From DAIQRJ01 sp963708795 (GTDB lineage Bacteria; Actinomycetota; Actinomycetes; Propionibacteriales; DAIQRJ01): a stretch of 64,000 nucleotides of DNA. Numbering within the stretch: position 1 is the stretch's first letter; each line of letters opens with the position of its first letter. Both the position numbers and the translations under genes were made by a program. The notes under the pieces are model-generated. The model saw only the letters and a program-made list of their open reading frames with translations, ran no database searches and had not been told where the DNA came from. This document shows, one piece after another, positions 24,582-32,381 of this stretch. The DNA is taken from positions 124,001 through 188,000 of the forward strand of contig CAVPUH010000012.1 of the NCBI GenBank assembly GCA_963708795.1, read 5' to 3'.

Positions 24582-25382
24582 TCAGGCCTTCTTCGCGCCC
24601 GATCGCTTCCTGGCCGCACGCTTCTCCGCCAGCACGGTGGCCGGGTGACCCGCGACCTGGCCGGCGGCTCGCGGCTGGTCGGCCAGTCGCCGCTCGCAGG
24701 CCGCGGCGAGTTCGGCGTAGGCAGCCTCGCCCAGGAGCGCGACGAGTTCGTCCTTGCTGGACAGGTAGACCGGCACCGAGCCGATGTGCGCGTCGCTGTT
24801 GCCCGAGCAGTACCAGTCGAGGTCGTGGCCGCCGGGACCCCAGCCGCGCCGCTCGTACTCGGTGATCGTCACCTCGTTGTAGGTCGACCCGTCCGCCCGC
24901 TCGACGTCGCGGAACGCACGCCTGATCGGCAGTTGCCAGCAGACGTCGGGCTTGGTCTCGACGATGGAGGCACCGGTGGCGAGCGCGTAGGTGTGCAGCG
25001 CGCACCCCTGACCGGCGGCGAACCCGGCCCGGTTCAGGAAGATGCACGCGCCGTCCACGACCCGCGTCTTGCGCGATCCCTCGTCGTCGACCTCGCTGAT
25101 GCCGGCGCGGCCCTCCTTGCGGTACTGCCACTGCTCGGCGGTGAGCTTGCGGGCATAGCCGGCCACGCGCTTCTCGTCGTCGGTGTCGGAGTAGTGCGCA
25201 CCGAGCGTGCAGCAGCCGTCGTCGGGGCGCTCGCTGTAGATGCCCGGGCACTTCCCGGCACCGTACAGACAGCTCCACCGAGATGTCAGCCAGGTGAGAT
25301 CGGCACGGACGACCTGGTCGGCGTCCGCCGGATCGGTGAACTCGAGCCACGCACGCGGGAAATCCAGGGGTACCTCGGGCAC
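24582..25382 (-). CDS. Conserved cysteine-rich protein of unknown function
   Basis: I recognise the type as a conserved actinobacterial protein resembling cysteine-cluster (YkgJ/DUF3109-like) proteins, but cannot name it with certainty. The 266 residues carry CLYGAGKCPG and DGCCTLGAHYSDTDDEKRV near 38-70, GQGCALHTYA near 124-133, KPDVCWQLPIRR and LDWYCSGN. The spaced Cys residues, with an invariant-looking His, suggest a metal or iron-sulfur site. The C-terminus is basic (EKRAARKRSGAKKA). It is co-translated with the methyltransferase and divergent from the BadF-type kinase with 67 bases between. Confidence 0.72.
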   Translation of the reverse strand: MPEVPLDFPRAWLEFTDPADADQVVRADLTWLTSRWSCLYGAGKCPGIYSERPDDGCCTLGAHYSDTDDEKRVAGYARKLTAEQWQYRKEGRAGISEVDDEGSRKTRVVDGACIFLNRAGFAAGQGCALHTYALATGASIVETKPDVCWQLPIRRAFRDVERADGSTYNEVTITEYERRGWGPGGHDLDWYCSGNSDAHIGSVPVYLSSKDELVALLGEAAYAELAAACERRLADQPRAAGQVAGHPATVLAEKRAARKRSGAKKA

Positions 25383-25449
25383 GCAGACACCCTACGACCT
25401 GCCCGATCGTCGCGGCGGCGCCCCGCTGTGCGTCCGTTACGGTGGCGCC

Positions 25450-26490
25450 GTGGAGCGACCCGTAAGCCTCGCCTACGACGGCGGTCAGTCCGGCCTCCGG
25501 GTCAGTCTGGTCGAGTCTGGACCGAACGGATCGACGACCGTCGTTGCGCGAGCGGACGTCGAGGGCTTCTCCTGGACGCGCGGCGGCGATCCGGTCGAGC
25601 AGCAGGCCGAACGGGTCGTGGCCGGCTGGGTCGCGGTCGGGAGTCCGCCGGCGATCGACGTCCTCGCGACCGGGCTGTCTGCTGGCGGGTCGTTCGCCGC
25701 GGATCGGGTCCGGCTGTGCGAGCTGCTCGGCGAGGCACTCCCCGTGCACGAGATCCGCGCGACCGGCGACGACGTCGTGACCCACCTGGGCGCCCTGTCG
25801 GGCCGCCCGGGAGTGGCGCTCGCCGCAGGCACCGGGACGCTCTGCCTGGCTATCGGCGCCGACGGACGTCGCCGCAACGTCGATGGTCTCGGCTATCTGT
25901 TCGGCGACGAAGGTGGCGGCTTCTGGCTCGGCCGAGCCGGTATGCGTGCGGCCGTGCGAGCAGCCGAGGGACGGGGACCGGAGACGACGCTGCAGAGCGC
26001 TCTGCGTGCCGTGGTCGGCCCGCTGCCGCAGTCGGTCAAACACCTCTACGCCTCCCCGACGCTGGTCGCGGACGTGGCCGCGTTCGCCGCCGAGGTGGGA
26101 GCCGCGGCTACCGCGGGCGACGACGTGGCCCAAGCTATTTGCGATGAGGCGGCCGAGGGGCTGTGCGGTGACGTCGGCGCGGCGCTGCGGTTCCTGGGGG
26201 ACCAGCAGGTCGTCGAGGCCACCACCGCCGACCGAGCATCCGCAGCGAGGACCCCGGTCTCGATCGGCGGCGGTGTGCTGCGCTCCGGTGTCGTCGTGCG
26301 AGATGCGCTGGTCCGGCTGATCGCCGAACGGCACCCTGAGGCCACTGTCCGTGTGCCCGACGGCGACGCGTCGGACGGCGCCGTGCTGCTGGCCGGATCG
26401 CGTCACCACGTCCACCACGACATGGCGGTCACGTGGCAGCGTGGGGCCGGGATCGTCGGCGCCGGGAGCGCAGACCAGCTCGGTGAGTGA
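25450..26490 (+). CDS. BadF/BadG/BcrA/BcrD-type ATPase (N-acetylglucosamine kinase-like)
   Basis: This is a 346-residue member of the ASKHA kinase superfamily. The phosphate-1 loop is YDGGQSGLRVSL near 8-19, the phosphate-2/adenosine region is VALAAGTGTLCLAI near 122-135, and GYLFGDEGGGFWLGRAGM near 147-164 is the hallmark of the GlcNAc kinase branch. VSIGGGVLRSG is the adenosine motif. GTG at 25450 opens the conserved part. It is followed 34 bases later by a sugar isomerase/epimerase, so a phosphorylated sugar is a likely product. Confidence 0.85.
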   Translation: MERPVSLAYDGGQSGLRVSLVESGPNGSTTVVARADVEGFSWTRGGDPVEQQAERVVAGWVAVGSPPAIDVLATGLSAGGSFAADRVRLCELLGEALPVHEIRATGDDVVTHLGALSGRPGVALAAGTGTLCLAIGADGRRRNVDGLGYLFGDEGGGFWLGRAGMRAAVRAAEGRGPETTLQSALRAVVGPLPQSVKHLYASPTLVADVAAFAAEVGAAATAGDDVAQAICDEAAEGLCGDVGAALRFLGDQQVVEATTADRASAARTPVSIGGGVLRSGVVVRDALVRLIAERHPEATVRVPDGDASDGAVLLAGSRHHVHHDMAVTWQRGAGIVGAGSADQLGE

Positions 26491-26524
26491 CAGGAGCCGA
26501 GGGTCCGGCTCGTACCCTGGGTCG

Positions 26525-27460
26525 GTGACCTTCACCAGGCCGGCACCGTCGGCTGATGCCGACCTGTCCGCCGCAGAGTACCTTCCCGGCACCGGCATGC
26601 CCCACCGCGTTCTCCCGCGCATCTCGCTCTCGACCTCGTCGACCTACCCGCAGCCGACGGAGTACGCGTTCGAGACGGCCGCGAAGCTGGGCTTCGACGG
26701 CGTCGAGGTCATGGTCATGACCGACCCGACGAGCCAGGACGCGCACGCCCTGGCCGACCTGTCGCAGGCGTACGACATGCCGATCGTGTCGATCCACGCC
26801 CCCTGTCTCATCGTCACGCAGTTCGTCTGGGGCGGTGATCCGGAGGTCAAGCTCCGTCGCAGCGTCGACATGGCCCGCGATCTCGGATCGGAGGTCGTGG
26901 TCGTGCACCCGCCGTTCCGCTGGCAGCGGGACTACGCCCTGCGCTTCAACGATCTCGTCACCGAGCTGTCCGTGCGCGGCGACGTCAAGGTGGCTGTCGA
27001 GAACATGTTCCCCTGGTGGGTGCCGGGACGGCGCGTGGCCGCGTACTCCCCGCACTGGGATCCCCGGGAACAGGACTGGGCGGACGTCACCCTCGACGTC
27101 AGTCACTGCGCCGCCGCGGGCGTGGACTGCCTCGATATGGCGGCCGACGTCGGCCGGCGCCTCCGGCATCTGCACCTCACCGACGGCTCCGGATCGGCGC
27201 GCGACGAACACCTGGTGCCCGGCCGCGGTCGCCAACCGGTCGGTCGGCTCGTCACGAAGCTCGCGGCGTCGGATTTCGAGGGCCACTACGTGCTCGAGAT
27301 CAACACCCGCCGTGCGGAGGACCGGGCCACCCGGGAGGCCGACCTGGCCGAGTCGCTCGGGTTCCTGCGCTCGCGGCTGCTCGACTCGCGCCGGTTCGCT
27401 CTCTCGGCCACCACCGACGGTCAGCTCGATCTCGCGCTGCGCACGACCGGCCGCGACTAA
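26525..27460 (+). CDS. Sugar phosphate isomerase/epimerase (xylose isomerase-like TIM barrel)
   Basis: The product is an AP endonuclease 2-type TIM barrel of about 311 residues from GTG 26525, or 287 from ATG 26597. It shows KLGFDGVEVMVM, IVSIHAPCLIVTQFVWG, VVVHPPFRWQ, VAVENMF, VTLDVSHCAAAG, LHLTDGSG and HYVLEINTR, which supply the family's metal ligands (Glu, Asp, His, Glu). Substrate unknown. Ten bases separate it from proline dehydrogenase. In mycobacteria a similar protein also lies near proC, so the linkage is old and may be housekeeping rather than catabolic. Confidence 0.86.
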   Translation: MTFTRPAPSADADLSAAEYLPGTGMPHRVLPRISLSTSSTYPQPTEYAFETAAKLGFDGVEVMVMTDPTSQDAHALADLSQAYDMPIVSIHAPCLIVTQFVWGGDPEVKLRRSVDMARDLGSEVVVVHPPFRWQRDYALRFNDLVTELSVRGDVKVAVENMFPWWVPGRRVAAYSPHWDPREQDWADVTLDVSHCAAAGVDCLDMAADVGRRLRHLHLTDGSGSARDEHLVPGRGRQPVGRLVTKLAASDFEGHYVLEINTRRAEDRATREADLAESLGFLRSRLLDSRRFALSATTDGQLDLALRTTGRD

Positions 27461-27469
27461 CCTGGCGCC

Positions 27470-28414
27470 ATGTTGCGCGACACCGTGCTCGCCCTCGCCG
27501 CCGGCGACACCATGAAGGGCTTCGTCACGAGCATGCCCCTCTCCGCCGGCATCGTGTCGAGGTTCGTCGCCGGTGAGACGGTCGACGACGCGGTCGACAC
27601 GGTGTCGTCGTTGGCGGCGAGTGGCCTGCACGCGACAGTCGACTTCCTCGGGGAGGACGTCAACGATCTCGACCAGGCCGACCAGACGAGGGACACGTAC
27701 CTGGCGCTCCTGCGCGCGCTGAGGTCCACCGAGCGTGGCGGCCTGCCGTTGAGCGCGACGGCAGAGGTGTCGATCAAGCTGTCGGCGCTCGGCCAGCGCC
27801 TCGGCAGCGACGGCGAGGCGCTGGCCCTCGAGCGCGCGCGGGTGATCGCGGCCGCGGCCACCGAAGCGGGGACGACGGTGACCGTCGACGCAGAGGACCA
27901 CACGACCACCGACTCCACCCTGCGGGTCGTCCGGGCGCTGCGAGAGGACTACCCCGGGACCGGTGCCGTCCTCCAGGCTCAACTGCGCCGGACCGAGGAC
28001 GACTGTCGGGCGTTCGCCGGCGAAGGATCGCGGGTACGGCTGTGCAAGGGCGCCTACCGGGAACCCGTCGAGGTCGGCTTCGGCTCCCGTGGCGAGGTCG
28101 ATCGATCGTTCGTGCGGTGCATGAAGATCCTGCTGGCCGGCCAGGGATTCCCGATGCTGGCCACGCACGATCCGCGGCTGATCGAGATCGCCGCCGCACT
28201 CGCGTCCCGCTACGGTCGGGCGCCCGGGTCGTTCGAGTACCAGCTGCTGCACGGGGTGCGGCCCGACGAGCAGAAGCGGTTGGCCGCTCGCGGTGAGACG
28301 GTCCGGATCTACGTCCCGTTCGGGGACGAGTGGTACGGCTATCTGATGCGGCGGATGGCGGAGAAACCCACGAACGCCGCGGTGTTCCTGCGCTCGTTGG
28401 TGACGAAGCGATGA
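27470..28414 (+). CDS. Proline dehydrogenase
   Basis: This monofunctional PutA-domain FAD enzyme oxidises proline to pyrroline-5-carboxylate at the membrane surface. The 314 residues include SIKLSALG near 103-110, VTVDAEDH, LQAQLRRTEDD, RLCKGAYREP near 188-197, LATHDPR and the C-terminal substrate-binding YGYLMRRMAEKPTN near 292-305. Its stop overlaps the proC start (ATGA). The pairing is curious because ProC runs the opposite reaction series, making proline from pyrroline-5-carboxylate. The overlap suggests balanced expression of both directions. Confidence 0.93.
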   Translation: MLRDTVLALAAGDTMKGFVTSMPLSAGIVSRFVAGETVDDAVDTVSSLAASGLHATVDFLGEDVNDLDQADQTRDTYLALLRALRSTERGGLPLSATAEVSIKLSALGQRLGSDGEALALERARVIAAAATEAGTTVTVDAEDHTTTDSTLRVVRALREDYPGTGAVLQAQLRRTEDDCRAFAGEGSRVRLCKGAYREPVEVGFGSRGEVDRSFVRCMKILLAGQGFPMLATHDPRLIEIAAALASRYGRAPGSFEYQLLHGVRPDEQKRLAARGETVRIYVPFGDEWYGYLMRRMAEKPTNAAVFLRSLVTKR

Positions 28415-29208
28415 GCGTCGCGATCCTCGGTGCCGGCGTGATGGGCGAGACCCTGCTCTCCGGTCTCCTGCGCTCGGGACACAAACCGATCGATCTGCTG
28501 GTGTCGAGCCGACGGGCCGAGCGGGCCACGGAGCTGACCGAGCGGTACGGCGTCGAAGCGGTGGACAACGCCGAGGCGGCGACCCGGGCCGACACCCTCG
28601 TGCTGTGTGTGAAGCCGCAGGACATGGCCAGGCTGCTCGAGGGCATCGGCCCGGTGATGCATGCGGGCCAGTTGGTCGTGTCGCTGGCGGCCGGGGTGAC
28701 GACCGCCGTCATCGAGCGGCACCTCCCCGAGGGGACGCCCGTGGTGCGGGTCATGCCGAACACCCCAGCGCTCGTGGACGAAGGAATGGCAGCGATCTCG
28801 GGTGGGGCGAACTGCCGTGAGGAGCACCTCGAGATCGCGACCACCCTCATGAGCTCGACGGGCCGGGTCATCCGCGTCCCGGAGAAGCAACAGGACGCGG
28901 TGACGGCTGTGTCCGGCTCGGGCCCCGCCTACCTGTTCTTCGTCGTCGAGGCGATGATCGAGGCCGGCGTGCACCTCGGGCTGCCGAGGTCCACGGCGAC
29001 GGAACTGGTCGTCCAGACCGTGGTCGGTTCGGCGAAGCTGCTCCGGGAGACCGGCGAGCACCCGACCGTGCTGAGGGAGCAGGTCACGTCCCCGGGTGGG
29101 ACGACGGCGGCTGCCATCCGTGAACTCGAGGACCACGCCGTTCGGGCGGCCTTTCTCAGCGCGCTGGAGGCCGCTCGGGATCGTTCACGCGATCTCGCCG
29201 GCAGCTGA
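28411..29208 (+). CDS. proC: Pyrroline-5-carboxylate reductase
   Basis: ProC reduces pyrroline-5-carboxylate to proline with NAD(P)H. The 265-residue product has the Rossmann ILGAGVMGETLLSGLL at 5-20, VLCVKPQDM near 70-78, RVMPNTPALVDEG near 113-125 and the signature VSGSGPAYLFFVVEAM near 167-182, then REQVTSPGGTTAAAI near 223-237. ATG at 28411 overlaps the proline dehydrogenase stop. Confidence 0.96.
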   Translation: MSVAILGAGVMGETLLSGLLRSGHKPIDLLVSSRRAERATELTERYGVEAVDNAEAATRADTLVLCVKPQDMARLLEGIGPVMHAGQLVVSLAAGVTTAVIERHLPEGTPVVRVMPNTPALVDEGMAAISGGANCREEHLEIATTLMSSTGRVIRVPEKQQDAVTAVSGSGPAYLFFVVEAMIEAGVHLGLPRSTATELVVQTVVGSAKLLRETGEHPTVLREQVTSPGGTTAAAIRELEDHAVRAAFLSALEAARDRSRDLAGS

Positions 29209-29246
29209 CGCCGCGGGTCCGGCAGCACCGGGGCCGCGTCCCGGTG

Positions 29247-29299
29247 AGTGGGCGCGCCGTTTCCCGACACGCCCGTCACCCCGCACGTCCGCGCCCACT
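29247..29299. terminator. Inverted repeat between convergent proC and DinB genes
   Basis: AGTGGGCGCG at 29247-29256 and CGCGCCCACT at 29290-29299 form a perfect 10-base stem with a 33-base loop. It lies between two convergent stops (29208 and 29318), so a two-way terminator is the simplest reading. Confidence 0.6.
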
Positions 29300-29317
29300 T
29301 CGGTACCGCAGCCGAGG

Positions 29318-29938
29318 TCAGTCACGGCGGGCGTACAGGTCGCGCAGGAGCGCGATCTCGGCGCCGTGATGCAGCATCTCGCGGTTGATGTGCAGCACGA
29401 GGGTCGCCTTCGGTTCGCTCGCGTACGGACCCTCGGGGGGCCCGCAGGGCTCGGCCAGGCCGGCGTTCCCGAGGCCCCGAACCCCGTCGACCCAGCGCGT
29501 GTACGCCGCGTCGAGCTGCGCCAGCGCCTCGTCGGCAGTACCCGCGTACTCCCAGCCGGCGTAGTCGGCGGGCGGCCCGCCGAAGTGGCTCGCGTTCCGT
29601 GCGCCCAGGACGCCGACGATGACGTGCGCGAGCCGCCAGGCGATCGTCGTGACCGGAGCCGGCTCGGGTTCCGGGACCACGAAGTCGATCGTGAACGGTC
29701 CGGCTCCCGGTGCGACGGCGTCGTCGTCAGCTCGCGGCCGGACGTTCCAGCTTCCGGCGACGGGCTCCCAGAGGTACTCGGCGTCGGTGAGGCCGGCCAG
29801 CCGGGGCCGGAGCTGACGCTGCCAGTGGAAGTCGAGCTGCTCGACCAGCTCGTGGGTCCAGTCGACGGTGACGGGCGCGGACGGGGGCGGCGACGTGGTC
29901 ATCTCCATGGCCACGACCGTAGGTGCCGTTGCGGACAT
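29318..29938 (-). CDS. DinB-family protein
   Basis: This is a four-helix DinB/YfiT-like protein, often a thiol-dependent (in actinobacteria mycothiol-dependent) metalloenzyme. About 206 residues from the ATG at 29938, which follows GAGGACAGAAG; ATG at 29908 is the alternative. Metal-ligand His residues are plausible in DFHWQ, WRLAHVIVGVLGARNASHF and REMLHHGAEIALLRDLY. It is divergent from the WYL regulator with only 36 bases between the starts, a common arrangement in which the regulator controls the DinB gene. Confidence 0.82.
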   Translation of the reverse strand: MSATAPTVVAMEMTTSPPPSAPVTVDWTHELVEQLDFHWQRQLRPRLAGLTDAEYLWEPVAGSWNVRPRADDDAVAPGAGPFTIDFVVPEPEPAPVTTIAWRLAHVIVGVLGARNASHFGGPPADYAGWEYAGTADEALAQLDAAYTRWVDGVRGLGNAGLAEPCGPPEGPYASEPKATLVLHINREMLHHGAEIALLRDLYARRD

Positions 29939-29974
29939 CTTCTGTCCTCGACCTCTGAGACCATCGGCTGTGTG

Positions 29975-30931
29975 ATGGCGACCTCGGCCCGACTCCTCCA
30001 GATGTTGACCCTGCTCCAGGCCCGATCCACCTGGGCGGGTGCCGAGCTGGCCGAGCGCCTCGGGATCACGGCCCGCAGCGTCCGCCGTGATGCCGAACGG
30101 CTGCGTGAACTGGGCTATCCGGTCGAGTCCGTGTCCGGTCCGGGTGGCGGCTACCGGCTCGGATCCGGACGTGCGCTGCCACCATTGCTCCTCGACGACA
30201 ACGAGGCGGTCGCTGTCGTCCTCTCGCTCCGCACGTCGGCAGCCCAGGGGAGCGTCGCCGACATCAGCGAGCTGTGCCTGTCGGCGTTGGGCAAGCTCGA
30301 ACAGGTGCTGCCGACGAGACTCCGCGCCCGGGTGAACGACCTCCAGGCCAGCACGGTCGCGATCGGCGGCGGCGAGACCCCGGTGCCGGCCGATCTGCTC
30401 GTCCTCCTGGCCCGCGCCAGCCAGCTCCCGGAACGGGTCACGTTCGACTACCGCCGGCACGACGGGACCTCGGGGCGACGACGGGTGGAGCCGCATCGAC
30501 TCGTGCATACCGGTCGACGGTGGTACCTGGTGGCGCGCGACGTCGAGGCCGGGGAGTGGCGGACGTTTCGAGCCGACCGCATCAGTGAGGCCGTCACCAC
30601 CGGTCACCGGTTCACCCCGCAGGATCCTCCTGAAGCTGCCACGTTCGTCTCCGAGGCGGTCTCGTCGTCGCCGTACCGATGGCAGGCGGAGGCGATCGTC
30701 CAGGCTCCGTACGACGAGCTCGTCACCCGCGTTCCGGCGACCGTCGCGACCGTGGTCCAGATCGACGCCGGATCGTGCCGCATCCGGAGCGGCTCGGACT
30801 CGCTCGTGTCGCTCGCGGCGCATCTGTCCATGCTGGGCTGGGAGTTCACGATCGTCTCGCCACCCGAGCTCATCGAAGCGGCGGCCACGATGGCCGGTCG
30901 ACTCGACCGTGCGATCGGCGCCGCCAGGTGA
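29975..30931 (+). CDS. WYL-domain DeoR-like transcriptional regulator
   Basis: The 318-residue regulator has an N-terminal winged helix-turn-helix (ARLLQMLTLLQARSTWAGAEL, quoted by ends; then ITARSVRRDAERLRELGYPV), a GPGGGYRL wing, and a WYL ligand domain with GRRRVEPHRLVHTGRRWYLVA near 169-189 and FRADRISE. A C-terminal WCX extension follows. Such proteins respond to nucleotides, nucleic acids or small ligands. ATG at 29975; the 36-base gap to the DinB gene must contain both promoters. Confidence 0.88.
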   Translation: MATSARLLQMLTLLQARSTWAGAELAERLGITARSVRRDAERLRELGYPVESVSGPGGGYRLGSGRALPPLLLDDNEAVAVVLSLRTSAAQGSVADISELCLSALGKLEQVLPTRLRARVNDLQASTVAIGGGETPVPADLLVLLARASQLPERVTFDYRRHDGTSGRRRVEPHRLVHTGRRWYLVARDVEAGEWRTFRADRISEAVTTGHRFTPQDPPEAATFVSEAVSSSPYRWQAEAIVQAPYDELVTRVPATVATVVQIDAGSCRIRSGSDSLVSLAAHLSMLGWEFTIVSPPELIEAAATMAGRLDRAIGAAR

Positions 30932-30935
30932 TGAG

Positions 30936-31106
30936 TCAGACGGCGGCGATGGCTGCCGTGCTGGCGTTCGTCAGGCGAACGAGGTCCGCCGCAGCGAGCC
31001 CGACGTCGAAACCACGGCGGCCACCCGAGACGTAGACCACGGGGAACGTCAGGGCCAGTGCCACGACCGCCGGCGTCGCGGCGGCTCCGCGGCTGCGTTT
31101 GCTCAT
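30936..31106 (-). CDS. Small membrane protein, unknown
   Basis: From the ATG at 31106 a 56-residue product starts MSKRSRG, has one hydrophobic helix (AAATPAVVALALTFPVVYVSG) and ends LVRLTNASTAAIAAV. It starts 24 bases after the trpS stop on the same strand and ends 4 bases from the convergent WYL regulator stop. No family recognised and no clear ribosome site. The tight packing and positive-inside start favour a real gene, but proof is lacking. Confidence 0.5.
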   Translation of the reverse strand: MSKRSRGAAATPAVVALALTFPVVYVSGGRRGFDVGLAAADLVRLTNASTAAIAAV

Positions 31107-31130
31107 GGGTGGAGGCAATCACGGAGCCGA

Positions 31131-32204
31131 TCACGTGAGACCCATCAGCTCCCGGGCCACGCGCAGCCTGGGGGCGCCCAGGGTGCAGGCACGCTCGGCC
31201 CCAGTCGTCAGGACCTCATCGAGGGTCTTCGCGTCCCCGGCCAGCTCGGCGAACCGTTCCTGCACGGGCGCCAGGGTCGCCAGGACAGCATCGGTGACCG
31301 CGGCCTTGAGGGCGGCCCCGCCGCGCAGCTCGCCGGCGAGGACATCGAGGTCGCCGCGTCCACTGCACGCGCCGAGGATCTCGAGCAGGTTGGCCACGGC
31401 GGGTCGCCTGACCGGGTCGTAGGCGAGCTCGGGGTCGGCGTCGGTGACGGCGCGTCGCACCTTGCGGGCCACGACATCGCGACGGTCCAGGACGCGGACG
31501 ACGCCGATCGCATCCAGTGGAGCGTCCTTGCTCATCTTGCGCGTCGGGTCGCTCAGATCCATCACCCGCGCGGCGGTCGTCGCCGGAAGCAGTTCGGGGA
31601 CCACGAACGCCTGGCCGTAGGTGCGGTTGAACCGAACGGCCAGATCGCGGGCGAGTTCGAGGTGTTGCCGCTGGTCCTCACCGACCGGAACGTGACTCGT
31701 TCCGTACACGAGGATGTCGGCCGCCATCAGGACGGGATAGGTGAACAGCGAGGCGCGGGTGGTGGGCTGGTTGCGGCCCTTCTCCTTGAACTGGATCATC
31801 CGGCCGAGTTCGCCGGTCGTGGCCACGCATTCGAGCAGGTACGACAACTGCGTGTGGGCAGGCACATCGCTCTGCCGGAAGACCACGGACACGTCCGGAT
31901 CGATGCCGCTGGCGAGGTAGAGGAGCGCCACCTCACGAGTGATCGCACGAAGTCTGGCGGGAACCTGCGGGACGGTGAGTGCGTGCAGGTCGACGATCGG
32001 GAACAGGCAGGTGGCGTCGTACTGGTGAACGGCGAACCGCCGCAGCGCCCCGAGGTAGTTGCCGAGAGTGAGATGGCCGCTCGGCTGAATCCCGGAGAGA
32101 ACGACGGACGGGCCCGCGCCGGGAGGGTTGTCGGCGACTGAGGCGGCGGCGACGGAGGCGGAAGCAGCGGGGATAGCTGGTGCGGCGGTGACGGTCGGGT
32201 TCAT
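31131..32204 (-). CDS. trpS: Tryptophanyl-tRNA synthetase
   Basis: This class I synthetase charges tRNA-Trp. The 357-residue product has an Ala-rich N-terminal tail of about 30 residues, then VVLSGIQPSGHLTLGNYLGA with the HIGH-like motif (SGHLTLGN), FPIVDLHALT, the VPVGEDQRQHLELARDLA block, and RKMSKD (KMSKS equivalent) with D in place of the last S. The C-terminal ends with the usual helical domain. The leader before it contains two strong hairpins. Confidence 0.95.
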   Translation of the reverse strand: MNPTVTAAPAIPAASASVAAASVADNPPGAGPSVVLSGIQPSGHLTLGNYLGALRRFAVHQYDATCLFPIVDLHALTVPQVPARLRAITREVALLYLASGIDPDVSVVFRQSDVPAHTQLSYLLECVATTGELGRMIQFKEKGRNQPTTRASLFTYPVLMAADILVYGTSHVPVGEDQRQHLELARDLAVRFNRTYGQAFVVPELLPATTAARVMDLSDPTRKMSKDAPLDAIGVVRVLDRRDVVARKVRRAVTDADPELAYDPVRRPAVANLLEILGACSGRGDLDVLAGELRGGAALKAAVTDAVLATLAPVQERFAELAGDAKTLDEVLTTGAERACTLGAPRLRVARELMGLT

Positions 32205-32271
32205 GCGGGACTCCGGGAGACGGAGCCGCCGCCCAGACGTCCACGTCAGCCGGGATGGATCCTCACGACGA

Positions 32272-32336
32272 CAGCCGCCTGTGCGGGCGGCTGATCGGTG
32301 GGTTGGTGTGATCGGTGGCCGCCTAGGCGGGCCACC
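32272..32336 (-). promoter_or_regulatory. Two hairpins and a direct repeat in the trpS leader
   Basis: On the + strand, CAGCCGCC (32272-32279) pairs with GGCGGCTG (32286-32293), and GGTGGCC (32314-32320) pairs with GGCCACC (32330-32336) around GCCTAGGC. TGATCGGTGG is repeated at 32292-32301 and 32309-32318 between them. The stretch lies 70-130 bases upstream of trpS and is also the divergent promoter region for the GNAT-ROK gene. No Trp-rich leader peptide or T-box was recognised. Role as attenuator or operator is a guess. Confidence 0.4.
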
Positions 32337-32381
32337 ACTCGAGCTTTCGCGAAGTCGTGATCACCCGGCAAGGATAGCCCC

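Noticed and set aside
23857..26622. 921-codon minus-strand open frame
   Set aside because: It crosses three real genes in the wrong frame and has no domain; composition is shadow-like.
32272..32336. T-box or Trp-attenuator for trpS
   Set aside because: No T-box consensus and no Trp-rich leader peptide were found; only the hairpins are reported.
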